The notes under the pieces were generated by a model. That model was given only the letters and a program-made list of their open reading frames with translations. It had not been told where the DNA came from and did not search any database. 64,000 nucleotides of DNA from Gluconacetobacter diazotrophicus PA1 5 (GTDB taxonomy: Bacteria > Pseudomonadota > Alphaproteobacteria > Acetobacterales > Acetobacteraceae), in NCBI RefSeq assembly GCF_000067045.1, contig NC_010125.1, positions 3,880,164-3,944,163 of the forward strand, read 5' to 3'. The position numbers and the translations under genes are program-made. Below, one piece after another: positions 1 to 8,781 of the stretch (position 1 is the stretch's first letter; each line of letters starts with the position of its first letter).

Positions 1-85
1 AGGTCCGGCGCGGTGGGGGGCGGGGCGGCTGGCATGTGCGTGGTCTCTCCGGTGGTCGGTGCGTTGCTTTCCCGGTCCGGACGGA

Positions 86-140
86 TTGACCCGCCGAGGA
101 AAGCCGATAGGGTGGCGGTAATGACCGAACGGGTCGGTCA
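86..140 (+). promoter_or_regulatory. Candidate promoter with TetR-type palindromic operator
   Basis: A 19-bp palindrome, TGACCGAACGGGTCGGTCA, lies at 122-140 with 7-bp arms (TGACCGA/TCGGTCA) around a 5-bp centre. It sits about 80 bases upstream of the preferred start of the efflux lipoprotein gene. A possible -35 TTGACC (86-91) and a -10-like TAGGGT (108-113) precede it with 16-bp spacing, so the palindrome would cover the start of transcription. Size and symmetry resemble operators of TetR/AcrR-family efflux repressors. No regulator gene is visible in the window, so the partner is inferred. Confidence 0.4.
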
Positions 141-221
141 GTTTTGGTGGATGATGTCATACCGCCTCCTGTCCTGTCGATAGGGCGATGGCGGGATCGA
201 AGCGTAACAGGGGGCCGTCTG

Positions 222-1820
222 GTGCATAGGGGACATTCTTGGCGGGCGGCGATCGTCGGGCTGTCGGTCCTTGCGACCGGATGCGCGGTCGGGCCGGACT
301 TCCACAAGCCCGTGGCCTGGGCGCCGCCGCACTGGGCGGGCCAGCATTGGGTGGGTTCAGCCCCCGGGTCGACCTCTGGGGCATCCAGGCCGCCTGTCAG
401 CAGCGATATCTCGGATGCCGCCCCCGACCCCGCATGGTGGGACGTGTTCCATGATCCCGAACTGTCGGCGCTGGAACGCCGGGTGGCCGGGCAGAACCTG
501 TCCGTCGCCATCGCCACCGCCCGTCTGGCGCAGAGCCGGTCGCAACTGCGGATTGCCGGGGCCGAGCGTTATCCGGGGCTGAGCGCCGCGGGGTCGTACA
601 CCCGGTCGCAATACAGCACCAAGGAATTGCAGCGGATCGTCAGCGATGTCGGCAAGTCCGGCAACCTGCCGCTGGGCGGGGTCAACCTGGCGGACCAGTC
701 CGGGCAGTTCACCATTCCGCTGCTGGACCAGTGGCGCGACAGCATCGACGCGACGTGGGAGGTCGACCTGTGGGGCCGCGTGCGCCGGCAGTACGAGGCG
801 GCGGGCGCCGACCTGCAGGCCTCGGTCGAGGAACGGCGCGGCGTGCTGACCGCGCAGATGGCCGAACTGGCCCGCGATTACGTGGCCCTGCGCGAGGCCC
901 AGGCGCAACTGCGCATCCTGCTGGACAATCGCGACACCGCGTCCCGCTCGCTGGACCTCAGCCGCCAGCGCAACCAGGCGGGCCTGGTCAGCGAACTGGA
1001 CGTGCAGAGCGCGCAGTCGCAACTGGATTCCGTCACCGCGCGCATTCCGCAGATGGAACAGCAGATCGCGCTGCAGGTGAACGCGCTGAGCCTGCTGCTG
1101 GGGGCGCCGCCGTCCGCCCTGGCCGGCGAACTGCTGACCGACCGTGACATTCCGCCCGTGCCGCCGCGCGTGCCGGCCGGCGTGCCGTCCGAACTGGCCC
1201 GCCGCCGCCCAGACATCCGCCAGGCCGAGGCGCAGCTTCATGCCGCCACCGCGCAGGTGGGCGAGGCAGTGGCCGAGTTCTATCCCCGCGTGACCATCGA
1301 CGCCGGATTCGGCTTCCAGTCGCTGTCCTTCCGCGATTTCGGATTCTGGAATGCCCGGGCGTGGAATGTCGGCCCGTCGATCAGCCTGCCGATCTTCCAG
1401 GGCGGGCGGCTGCGCGGGCAGCTTGAGTTGCGCCACGCGGCGGAGCAGGAGGCCGCGATCACCTATCGCCGGACCGTGCTGGGCGCCTGGCACGAGGTCG
1501 ACAACGCCCTGACCGCGTATCGTGACGAACAGATGCGCCATGACAGTCTGGCGCGGCAGGTGGCCGACGACCAGCGGTCGCTGGACCTGGCCCGCGACCA
1601 GTATCGCCACGGCATGGTGACGTTCCTGACGGTGCTGGATGCCGAACGCCGGGTGCTGGGGTCGCAGACCGACCTGACCAGCAGCACGGCCAGCCTGTCG
1701 ACCGATCTGGTGCAGCTCTATTCCGCGCTGGGCGGCGGGTGGGAAAATACCTTCCCGGTCCAGATGGCGGCCCCGGCCCGCCTGGCCGGTGCCGCGCCCG
1801 GCGCGGCCCCCCCGGCATGA
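222..1820 (+). CDS. Efflux outer-membrane lipoprotein, NodT/OprM (TolC-like) family
   Basis: This is an outer-membrane channel of RND/ABC/MFS tripartite efflux systems. The two repeated outer-membrane-efflux domains carry typical motifs: an early DPAWWDVFHDPEL block, a WEVDLWGRVRR block near the middle and a GPSISLPIFQGGRLRG block near the C-terminus. An open frame extends up to base 144, but the GTG at 222 is preferred because it follows an AGGGGG ribosome site and gives a compact lipoprotein signal ending in LATGC. The protein is then 532 residues, a normal size for the family. No pump or adaptor gene follows, since dksA is next. The pump partner may lie upstream of the window or elsewhere. 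Family call is firm; substrate unknown. Confidence 0.9.
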   Translation: MHRGHSWRAAIVGLSVLATGCAVGPDFHKPVAWAPPHWAGQHWVGSAPGSTSGASRPPVSSDISDAAPDPAWWDVFHDPELSALERRVAGQNLSVAIATARLAQSRSQLRIAGAERYPGLSAAGSYTRSQYSTKELQRIVSDVGKSGNLPLGGVNLADQSGQFTIPLLDQWRDSIDATWEVDLWGRVRRQYEAAGADLQASVEERRGVLTAQMAELARDYVALREAQAQLRILLDNRDTASRSLDLSRQRNQAGLVSELDVQSAQSQLDSVTARIPQMEQQIALQVNALSLLLGAPPSALAGELLTDRDIPPVPPRVPAGVPSELARRRPDIRQAEAQLHAATAQVGEAVAEFYPRVTIDAGFGFQSLSFRDFGFWNARAWNVGPSISLPIFQGGRLRGQLELRHAAEQEAAITYRRTVLGAWHEVDNALTAYRDEQMRHDSLARQVADDQRSLDLARDQYRHGMVTFLTVLDAERRVLGSQTDLTSSTASLSTDLVQLYSALGGGWENTFPVQMAAPARLAGAAPGAAPPA

Positions 1821-1995
1821 GGCCGATTCGGGCCGGACGCGGCGTGCGGGGATGGTCCGGGCCGTTTTGCAAGTCTTCGGGCTTGGCGGATGGCGGTCGG
1901 CAGCGTATAAGCCGCCCGTTTCGCGGCGGGCCCCGGTCCGGCGAGGCCTCGCCGGCCGAGGTCCTGCCCGGGGGCGAAAGTCAAGGACGCGTATC

Positions 1996-2409
1996 ATGAT
2001 CACATTGCCTCCCGATTACCGCCCCTCGGAAGACGAGGAATTCATGAATCCGCTACAGGTGGAATATTTCCGCCAGAAGCTGCTGAAGTGGCGGGCGGAT
2101 CTGCTGAAGGAAGCGGATGAGACCCTGGCGAGCCTGTCCGAAGGCGGGATTCACGAGGCCGACATTACCGACCGCGCCAGTGTCGAGACCGACCGCGCGC
2201 TGGAACTGCGCACCCGCGACCGTGCGCGCAAGCTGATCTCCAAGATCAACCAGGCGCTGCTGCGGGTCGAGAACGGGTCCTACGGCTTCTGCGAGGAAAC
2301 GGGCGAGCCGATCGGCCTGAAGCGGCTGGAAGCGCGCCCCATCGCCACCCTGTCGATCGAGGCGCAGGAGCGGCACGAGCGGATGGAAAAGATCCACCGC
2401 GACGATTGA
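1996..2409 (+). CDS. dksA: RNA polymerase-binding transcription factor DksA
   Basis: DksA enters the RNA polymerase secondary channel and, with ppGpp, reshapes initiation during the stringent response. The 137-residue protein has the N-terminal helices, a coiled-coil with acidic tip residues and a C-terminal zinc-finger-like region. The ATG at 1996 is chosen because it gives the family length, although the frame is open upstream to 1789. In the zinc-finger region only the first of four cysteines remains (GFCEETGEP, then ATLSIEAQ where CxxC is expected). Single-cysteine forms are known in Alphaproteobacteria and are thought to work without zinc. The gene is alone, followed by tRNA-Thr. Confidence 0.9.
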   Translation: MITLPPDYRPSEDEEFMNPLQVEYFRQKLLKWRADLLKEADETLASLSEGGIHEADITDRASVETDRALELRTRDRARKLISKINQALLRVENGSYGFCEETGEPIGLKRLEARPIATLSIEAQERHERMEKIHRDD

Positions 2410-2494
2410 CCACCCCCGGGCCGGGTCCGTCGCCTTTTCTCGCCGAGGGGGGTTGCAACCCACCGGCAGAGGCGGTAGGAACCCGTCCCACGCT

Positions 2495-2569
<75 letters not shown>

Positions 2570-2577
2570 TGATTTTC

Positions 2578-2597
2578 CTACATTTCCTAAAATGTAG
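2578..2597. other. Short hairpin directly 3' of tRNA-Thr
   Basis: CTACATTT (2578-2585) and AAATGTAG (2590-2597) form an 8-bp stem with a 4-base loop, nine bases after the tRNA CCA. No T-run follows, so it is a poor intrinsic terminator. It could aid tRNA 3' processing or be part of an old attachment site. The end of the minus-strand phage-like pseudogene lies in it. Confidence 0.4.
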
Positions 2598-3344
2598 TGC
2601 CTGCAATTTCCTCGGCCAGACGAACGGGGAAACGTGGCCCTTGTTCCCCCATCCGTGCGATTCTGATCGCGCTACGGTCATGCAAGGCAAACGCGGGTTG
2701 GGCTGGGGATTGACCCCAGACGCGCAGGCGGATTGGCGATGCCACTGAGCCGTTCACGCGGACAGTCGCCGACGAACCCGGCCGCAGCGACAGTTTCGCC
2801 GGCGTTAGGCCCACGGCCGCCTCGATCAGCGGGATGATCTGCTCGGCCGTCGCGATGTAGCCGGCTACGGACGGGTCCAGGGCCGACGCCACAGTTCCCG
2901 CGATCGTCAGCACCGTCTGGAACTCGGTCGCCAGGGACGATGCCCAGCCCTTGCCGGTGTTGATGTCGATCGAGCCCGACGTGGACGCGTGATGGTCTTG
3001 ATCCGGGTCAGGGCCGCATTGACCTGAGCGACCTGGTCCGCGCTCAGGTGCGAGGACAGCGTGGGGATGCTCTCGATCGCCTGGGCAGCGAAATCGATCG
3101 CGCCGGCATCGGCCGCCAGTTCGGCCGTGTCGATCGTGGTCGTGCTGCCGGTCATGGTGCAGGCGCTGCAATCAAGTCCAGCAGCGAACAGCAAGGCCAA
3201 ACCCAGCGGGGCGATGGTGCTCTTGGTCGTCGCCGTCGATGCGGGCGCCGTCCGGTTTGCCACGTTGCGGAAGTTCTGCGCGGCCAAGACTGTTTCCCGG
3301 TACGTCTCATTGCCCCGATCGTCGCCAAAATACACACTGCACAC
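2587..3344 (-). pseudogene. Frameshifted phage-type lipoprotein-like gene
   Basis: Two minus-strand frames join into one plausible protein. The first (from GTG at 3344) has a lipoprotein-like signal (PLGLALLFAAGLDCSAC) and reaches ALTRIKTIT. The continuation ASTSGSIDINTGKGWASS lies in another frame and goes on through VLTIAGTVASALDPSVAGYI to near the tRNA. Replacing one missing base near 2989 would restore the frame. The content resembles small phage-associated proteins of unknown role; I cannot name a family with certainty. A sequencing error would give the same picture. Position beside a tRNA and hicAB suggests a remnant of an integrated element. Confidence 0.5.
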
Positions 3345-3379
3345 ACTCTTCCGTTGCCGAAGATGTGTATCGTGTGTAT
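3330..3379 (+). promoter_or_regulatory. Inverted-repeat control region of hicAB
   Basis: ATACACAC (3330-3337) and its exact reverse complement GTGTGTAT (3372-3379) flank a 34-base spacer just upstream of hicA, with further TGTGTAT/ACACAC half-sites between them. HicB antitoxins commonly bind such sites to repress their own operon. The assignment is by position and symmetry only. Confidence 0.45.
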
Positions 3380-3388
3380 AAGAGGTAC

Positions 3389-3571
3389 ATGAACAGCGCC
3401 GACCTGATCCGGGAATTGAAGAAAGCGGGATGGATGGAGGTTCGGTCGCGTGGCTCTCACCACATATTCCGCCACCCCGATCACGGACACTCGGTCACGG
3501 TGCCCCATCCCAAGAAGGGCTTGGGAAAGGGATTGGTCGCCGCCATTCGCAAGCAGGCCGGATTGAAATGA
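3389..3571 (+). CDS. hicA: HicA family mRNA interferase toxin
   Basis: HicA is a small double-stranded-RNA-binding-fold ribonuclease that cleaves mRNA and is neutralised by HicB. The 60-residue protein has the family pattern: an N-terminal helix (ADLIRELKKAGW), then the conserved histidine in SRGSHHIFRHP, and a C-terminal VPHPKKGLGKG segment. The ATG at 3389 follows AGAGG and is preferred; the same frame is open to 3239 but the extra residues are atypical. Its stop overlaps a possible ATG (ATGA at 3568-3571), and hicB follows at once, so the two are one operon. Confidence 0.9.
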   Translation: MNSADLIRELKKAGWMEVRSRGSHHIFRHPDHGHSVTVPHPKKGLGKGLVAAIRKQAGLK

Positions 3572-3588
3572 CCCGGCAGGAGGGGAAA

Positions 3589-3984
3589 ATGCGATATCCT
3601 ATCGTGATCGAGCGCGGTTCGGACGCTGAGGCATATGGCGTTGTCGTGCCTGATTTGCCGGGGTGCTTCTCCGCCGGCGACACGTTCGACGAGGCGGTGA
3701 GCAATGCTTCCGAGGCCATCGCTCTATGGGTCGAAGATGCCATCGATAACGGGCAGTCCATCCCGCGTCCGTCGTCGCTCGATGGCCTGCGCGCCAGCCT
3801 GGAATGGTCTGGACCGGAATGGATCTGGGGCTTTGCGAGCGTCGATCCTACGTTGTTCGACGATACGTCCGAGCGTGTGAACATCACACTTCCGCGTCGT
3901 GTCCTGGCTCGGCTGGACAGCCGGGCAAAAGATGCGGGAGAAACACGCTCTGGGTTTATCGCCAAGCTGGCGCTAAGCGCATGA
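3589..3984 (+). CDS. hicB: HicB family antitoxin with C-terminal DNA-binding segment
   Basis: HicB binds and blocks HicA and represses the operon. The first half (MRYPIVIERGSDAEAYGVVVPDLPG onward, about residues 1-65) is the partially degraded RNase-H-like HicB fold with the usual PDLPGCFSAGDT motif. The C-terminal part (RVNITLPRRVLARLDSRAKDAGETRSGFI) is a ribbon-helix-helix DNA-binding segment. ATG 3589 is chosen because AGGAGGGG sits just before it; an ATG at 3568 overlapping the hicA stop is the alternative. Length is 131 residues, normal for RHH-type HicB. The pair appears intact. Confidence 0.9.
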   Translation: MRYPIVIERGSDAEAYGVVVPDLPGCFSAGDTFDEAVSNASEAIALWVEDAIDNGQSIPRPSSLDGLRASLEWSGPEWIWGFASVDPTLFDDTSERVNITLPRRVLARLDSRAKDAGETRSGFIAKLALSA

Positions 3985-4275
3985 CGGGCACCCGTTGCCC
4001 CACCGCGAATTCATGTGACCGGCCGGGAGAAGCGCGGATAGAATTGCCGTGTGCAACACACAACCGGTTTCGTAGCTGAAGTTCTGCCCGGCCTTTCTGG
4101 CCTCCCATTTGTTCTTGGTCTGCTAGTATTTTACCGCTTGGGGAACTGGGTAATGAACATACCGGCTGGGTGGAATAGCCCTGCTCTTGTAGGCCGAGTT
4201 CCATTACCCACAGCCCGAGGCTCTCATAATGGCCCTTCCCAGGGGGCCGGTTGATTGACCGCCGCTGTTATTCGC
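3985..4275. other. Intergenic stretch before the IS nest, no convincing gene
   Basis: About 290 bases with no gene I can support. One imperfect inverted repeat, TGGGTAATGAAC (4147-4158) against GTTCCATTACCCA (4198-4210), could form a hairpin or mark the end of a decayed element. The right edge is CTAG, the target of the IS481-family copy. Confidence 0.5.
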
Positions 4276-4917
4276 CTAGATGTTTGGTCCCGGGATTTGG
4301 TGGTGCGGATTATGTATGAACCGTGATGGTTCTTTTTCCCACTGCTGACAAATGAATTCATATGGAGTGAGGCCGCGCAGGGTCTTGAGCCTGCGGGCGA
4401 AATTGTAGGCGGTAACGAAGTCGGCGAGGTGTTGACGCAACTGGTCATGTGTTTCGTAGTAGAAGCGCTTGACGGTGGCGTCCTTGATCGTGCGGTTCAT
4501 CCTCTCGACCTGGCCATTCGTCCAGGGATGTCGCGGCTTTGTCAGTCGATGCTCGATATCGAGATCAGCACAGGCCAGTTCAAAAGAGTGGCACCGGAAC
4601 AGGACACCATCCGCCCGCATGGCCTTGATGTCTTCGGGTGTCCATCCATTGCCGGCCGGATCGGTAAAATGCGTGCCGTTATCGGTCAGCACGGTATGGA
4701 TGCGGTAGGGAACCGCAGCGGCCAGAGCACGCAGGAAGTCACCGGCAACGCGACGTGTCGCTTTCTCGTGCAATTGGACAAAAGCGAATTTCGAGGTCCG
4801 GTCGATCGCCACCAGAAGATAAAGGCGCCCCATTTCAGTGCGGACTTCAGCAATGTCGATGTGAAAATAGCCGATCGGATAACTCTTGAACTTCGACCGT
4901 TTCGGTTTGTCGCCTTC
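4276..4917 (-). pseudogene. IS481-family transposase, C-terminal part (copy A)
   Basis: This is the integrase-core half of a DDE transposase: HIDIAEVRTEMGRLYLLVAIDR (first Asp), VLTDNGTHF (second Asp) and WTNGQVERMNRT (Glu), followed by LRQHLADFVTAYNFARRLKTL. All three catalytic residues remain, but the N-terminal helix-turn-helix half is separated by the IS630 insertion and then lost. An apparent start near 4989 reads out of the inserted element and is not native. The stop codon TAG is supplied by the CTAG target at the element edge. Not expected to be functional. Confidence 0.85.
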
Positions 4918-6093
4918 TACCAACTCCGGTCCGCCCTGACTCATATGTGATTGCCTGACGGTATCGTTCTGGAACGAGCTGTGATTCACAGGATGCCGAA
5001 CCGGGCGGGAGGCATCCGAATGGGCGGGGCGTTAGCGTTGCGTGAGGATTATGATGCGGCGGGACTGCGTGCTCTGGCGCGGACAACGAGGCATGCGGGC
5101 CAGGCGCGTCGGCTTCTGGCGCTGGCGGCGATCTACGATGGTGCGTCACGCGGAGACGCGGCACGACTGGCTGGGACGGATCGGCAGATTGTGCGGGACT
5201 GGGTGGTGCGTTTCAACGCCGAGGGCCCGGATGGCGTGCGGGATCATCATGGGGGCGGTGTCGTTCCCCGCCTGACACCAGCCATGTTGGAAGCGCTGAT
5301 GCGCCGGATCGAGGACGGCCCGATCGCTGCCGTGCATGGGGTGGTGCGCTGGCGGCAGGCTGATCTGGGGCAATGGCTTTATGAGGAATTCGGCGTCTCT
5401 CTTTCGCGCAGCCGGCTGAGCGCCGTTATCCGGGGCCTCGACTTCCGCCTTCTGACGGGACGCCCCCGGCACCATGCCCAGGATCCCGAGGCCCAGGACG
5501 TTTTTAAAAAAGCTTCCCCGACGTCATGGCCGGGATCCGGGCCCGGCATCCCGGCAAGGCCATCGAACTCTGGTGGGGCGACGAGGCGAGGGTCGGCCAG
5601 AAAACGAAGCTGACGCGCCGCTGGGCCAGACGCGGCACCCGTCCACGCGCGCCTGCCGATCAGCGCACACGTTCGGCCTGGATCTTCGGAGCGATCTGTC
5701 CGGCGCTAGGCAAGGGAGCGGCCCTCGTCCTGCCCTGGTGCAACCTCCACGCCATGAACCGGCATCTCGACGAGATCTCGCAGGCCGTAGCGCCGGGCGC
5801 TCACGCTATCCTCATCGTCGATCAGGCAGCGTGGCATACCAGCCCGAAACTCGATATCCCCGCCAACATCACCATCCTGCCGCTCCCGCCACGCTCGCCC
5901 GAACTCAATCCGGTGGAAAACGTCTGGCAGTTCATGCGCAATACCTGGCTGTCGAACCGGATCTTCCGCACCTACGACGACATCGTCGATATCTGCTGCC
6001 ACGCCTGGAACCAGCTCGTCGACCAGCCCTGGCGCATCATGTCCCTCGGGCTACGACAATGGGCACATGGGTTTTAACAAACAGGAGTTGGTA
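4918..6093 (+). mobile_element. IS630-family element A (1176 bp) inside IS481 copy A
   Basis: The ends are inverted repeats: TACCAACTCC at 4918 and GGAGTTGGTA ending at 6093. It interrupts IS481 copy A. Comparison with the uninterrupted IS481 copy near 57110 shows that TTC occurs once there but on both sides here (4915-4917 and 6094-6096). IS630 elements normally duplicate TA, and both ends here begin with TA, yet the undisturbed copy has no TA at that point, so the duplication is unusual or the reference copy has changed. It carries one transposase gene in two frames. Confidence 0.85.
5020..6077 (+). CDS. IS630-family transposase, two frames joined by likely -1 frameshift
   Basis: The first frame (start ATG 5020 after GGGAGG) encodes the N-terminal helix-turn-helix part (ARRLLALAAIYDGASRGDAA; DRQIVRDWVVRFNAEG). 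The second, ending at 6077, encodes the DDE domain: WWGDEARVG (Asp), LIVDQAAWH (Asp), LNPVENVW (Glu). The frames meet at T5A6 (5501-5511, reading GTT TTT AAA AAA); a -1 slip on the A-run gives VFKKSFPDVMAG, which matches the family. Such A-run frameshifting is a known way IS630 transposases are made. A decayed gene is the alternative, but both frames are clean and the catalytic residues are present. Confidence 0.85.
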
Positions 6094-6238
6094 TTCGGTC
6101 TCGGGCAGGCGGCTGATCCCATGGCGTGTTGATTTCCAGCGAGAACTGACCCTGTAGGGGCGGAAATTTTCATTGAGAATTGACCCGTGTCTGACACTTC
6201 CCCGGAGCAACTGTCCGGGGGTTAAAGGAGTGATCAGC

Positions 6239-7763
6239 ATGGAATTGTTGAGTGTGATCCGGCGGTGGCATTACCGGGATCATGTACCGATCCGCGAGAT
6301 TGAGCGTCGGACGCGATTGTCGCGCAACACGATCCGCAAGTATCTCCGGGCGGAGACGGTTGAGCCGCAGTTCAAGGTTGCCGGGCGCCCGAGCCGGCTG
6401 GACCCGTTTGCGGAGAAACTGGCGACCTGGCTTGCTCTGGAGACGTCAAAGTCGCGCAAGCAGCGCCGCACGGGGCGGCGCCTGCATGCGGACCTTGTAG
6501 CGCTGGGTTATGACGGATCGTATGGACGGGTTGCGGCCTTTATCCGGAACTGGAAGGCGGAACAGCAAAGGGCGCGGCAGACGACGGGACGCGGCGTGTT
6601 CGTTCCGCTGCGCTTTCAACCCGGAGAGGCCTTCCAGTTCGACTGGGGAGAGGACTGGGCGGTGATCGGAGGGCGGCGCGTCAAGCTGCAGGTCGCCCAC
6701 ACCCAGCTGTTCTACAGCCGGGCCTTTCATCTGCGGGCGTATTCCCTCCAGACACACCAAGAGCTGTTCCGACCGGCTGACGGAAGCCTTTCGCGTTTTG
6801 GGCGGGTTTCCGCGTCGAGTATTTTTTGACATTAGGAAAACCGCGGGGAACCGGTTGGGCCCCGGCAGGTTCGCCAAGTCCAATCTGCGTTTTTGGCCCC
6901 TGGTGAGCCATTATCTGTTCGAGGCGGAGTTCTGCAATCCGGCAGCGGGTTGGGAGAAAGGTCAAATCGAGAAGACCGTCCAGGACGCCCGGCGGCAGAT
7001 CTGGCAGGAGATGCCGCATTTTCCTGATCTGGCCTCCCTGAACGTCTGGCTCGAGGCGCGTTGCCGGGAACGTTGGACTATCTTGAGGCATGTCGAATTG
7101 CCCGGCAGCCTCGCCGAGGCCCATGCGGCGGAAGTGCCTCACCTGATGGTTCCAGGGCGCCCGTTCGACGGGTTCGTCGAACATACCAAACGGGTTTCGC
7201 CGACTTGCCTCGTGCAGTTCGAAAGCAACCGCTACAGTGTGCCCGCCTCTTTTGCCAATCGGCCGGTCAGCCTGCGCGTCTATCCCGACCGGTTGGTGAT
7301 CGCGGCCGAGGGACGGATACTATGCGAACATCCCCGGATCGTCGAGCGGTCCCACGGCGTGCCCGGTCGCACGATCTATGACTGGCGGCATTACCTGGCG
7401 GTGCTCCAGCGCAAACCCGGGGCCTTGCGCAATGGCGCGCCCTTCTCTGAATTGCCCGAGGCGTTCCGGACGCTGCAGACGCACCTCCTCCGGCGCACGG
7501 GCGGCGACCGGGAAATGGTCGAGATCCTCGCCCTGGTGCTGCAGCATGATGAGCAGGCCGTGCTTTGCGCGGTTGAACTCGCGCTCGAGGAGGGAGTAGC
7601 CACCAAGACACACGTCCTCAATACGTTGCATCGTCTGACGGACGCCAAGAAAACAGGAGCACCCAGGCTCGACGCGCCGCAGGCATTGGTGCTCGAACGC
7701 GAGCCTCAGGCCGATACCGGACGGTATGACGCCCTGCGCGGGGAGGCCCGTCATGCGTCATGA
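6239..7763 (+). pseudogene. istA: IstA transposase (IS21 family), frameshifted
   Basis: The first frame starts at ATG 6239 (after AAAGGAG) with an N-terminal helix-turn-helix (VPIREIERRTRLSRNTIRKYL) and reaches FQFDWGEDW, which holds the first catalytic Asp. Near 6770 the frame changes: LQTHQELF is continued by DRLTEAFRVLGGFPRR in the next frame. The second piece contains FFDIRKTAGNRLG where family members have a YDN motif, then NPAAGWEKGQIEKTV with the catalytic region, and continues to 7763. One lost or gained base near 6770 plus poor agreement around 6830-6890 suggests real decay rather than programmed shifting. It overlaps istB by 11 bases. Confidence 0.85.
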
Positions 7764-8532
7764 TCCCGCGGCCGGTGCCCTCGTCGTCATGCTGCGCGGC
7801 CTGCGGATGTATGGCATGGCCCAGGCCACGGCCGAACTGACCGAACAGGGTGCGCCGGCATTCGAGGCCGCCATCCCCGTCCTCTTCCAGCTTTTGAAGG
7901 CGGAACTCGCCGAGCGAGAGGTGCGCTCCATCGCCTATCAAACCAAGACTGCCAGGTTCCCGGCCTACAAAGATTTGGCAGGGTTCGATTTCTCGGCCGC
8001 CGAGGTCAACGAGGCCATGGTCCGTCAACTCCATGCCGGGGATTTCATCGACCGTGCCGACAACGTCGTCCTCATTGGTGGACCAGGAACCGGCAAGACC
8101 CATCTGGCCACCGCACTTGCCGTGCAGGCGATCGAACATCACCGCAAGAAGATACGGTTCTGGTCCACGGTCGACCTCGTCAACGCCCTCGAACAGGAAA
8201 AAACCGCCAATCGCGCAGGACAGATCGCGGAACGTCTCCTGCGCCTCGATCTCGTGATCCTGGACGAACTTGGCTATTTGCCGTTCAGCGCATCAGGCGG
8301 TGCCCTGCTGTTCCATCTCCTCAGCCGTCTCTACGAGCGCACCAGCGTCATCATCACCACCAATCTGAGCTTCAGCGAATGGGGCGAAGTCTTCGGTGAT
8401 CCCAAAATGACGACAGCCCTGCTCGATCGCCTTACCCACCACTGTCATATCCTCGAAACCGGAAATGACAGCTACCGGTTCCGCGCAAGCTCCGCCGCCC
8501 CCAGGAACCGGAAGGAAAAGGCAACCGCTTGA
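7753..8532 (+). CDS. istB: IstB ATPase (IS21 family transposition helper)
   Basis: IstB is an AAA+ ATPase that assembles on DNA and stimulates IstA. The 259-residue protein shows Walker A (GGPGTGKTH), Walker B ([12 protein letters not shown]), sensor-1-like [12 protein letters not shown] and the arginine-containing [14 protein letters not shown] end. ATG 7753 is preferred; it overlaps the end of istA, the usual arrangement giving coupled translation. The gene itself looks intact although istA is broken. Confidence 0.92.
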   Translation: MRHDPAAGALVVMLRGLRMYGMAQATAELTEQGAPAFEAAIPVLFQLLKAELAEREVRSIAYQTKTARFPAYKDLAGFDFSAAEVNEAMVRQLHAGDFIDRADNVVLIGGPGTGKTHLATALAVQAIEHHRKKIRFWSTVDLVNALEQEKTANRAGQIAERLLRLDLVILDELGYLPFSASGGALLFHLLSRLYERTSVIITTNLSFSEWGEVFGDPKMTTALLDRLTHHCHILETGNDSYRFRASSAAPRNRKEKATA

Positions 8533-8618
8533 CCAGCCCATAAAACATAGCAGAGATAACCAAAGGCCGGGTCAGTTCTCGATGAAAACCCAGGGTCAAA
8601 TCTCAGCAGAAATTAACA

Positions 8619-8781
8619 TATAACCGTTGGTATAATTTCTTCATTGCTTGTCTCTCTTTGCACAAGTGGGAATATAATTCCGCATAAAAAAATGTTATTT
8701 ATACAATCATCATTATGGCTGGTTGACGTAGGGCAGAACGTAATATAATAACAAAAAAATAGTTAATTTGGAATTCAACGT
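8619..8781 (+). promoter_or_regulatory. AT-rich upstream region of the TonB receptor gene
   Basis: This stretch is far richer in A and T than its surroundings (runs such as AAAAAAATAG and TAATATAATAAC). It lies between the right end of the IS21-family element and the ATG at 8782 and most likely holds the promoter of the receptor/transporter operon. I see no clear Fur box (no convincing GATAATGATAATCATTATC-like match). Confidence 0.4.

Larger units (their letters stand above)
4276..6126 (-). mobile_element. IS481-family element, copy A: split by IS630-type element and truncated by IS21-type element
   Basis: The left end starts with CTAG (4276-4279) then ATGTTTGGTCCCGGG, identical to the left end of the second copy at 56487. 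Homology to that copy runs from 4280 to 4917, breaks at an inserted IS630-family element (4918-6093), resumes at 6094 (TTCGGTCTCGGGCAGG) and ends at 6126, where the IS21-family element begins. The remaining 5' transposase end and right terminus are missing. CTAG agrees with the known NCTAGN target preference of Bordetella IS481. This gives an order of events: IS481 first, IS630 into it, IS21 with loss of adjacent DNA. Confidence 0.8.
6127..8618 (+). mobile_element. IS21-family element (about 2.49 kb)
   Basis: The left end TGTTGATTTCCAGCGAGAAC and the complement of the right end (TGTTAATTTCTGCTGAGATT) are related inverted repeats; additional GAGAACTGACCC-type repeats lie inside both ends, as usual for IS21. 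The order istA-istB is typical. No direct duplication is visible: the left flank is IS481 DNA (GGCG) and the right is AT-rich host DNA (TATA), so insertion or later recombination removed the rest of the IS481 copy. istA is frameshifted, so the copy is probably not self-mobile. Confidence 0.85.

Noticed and set aside
357..2003. A 548-codon minus-strand frame
   Set aside because: Antisense to the efflux lipoprotein gene; no domain seen.
2570..4275. A complete prophage at the tRNA
   Set aside because: Only one broken phage-like gene and hicAB are present; no integrase, capsid or lysis genes.
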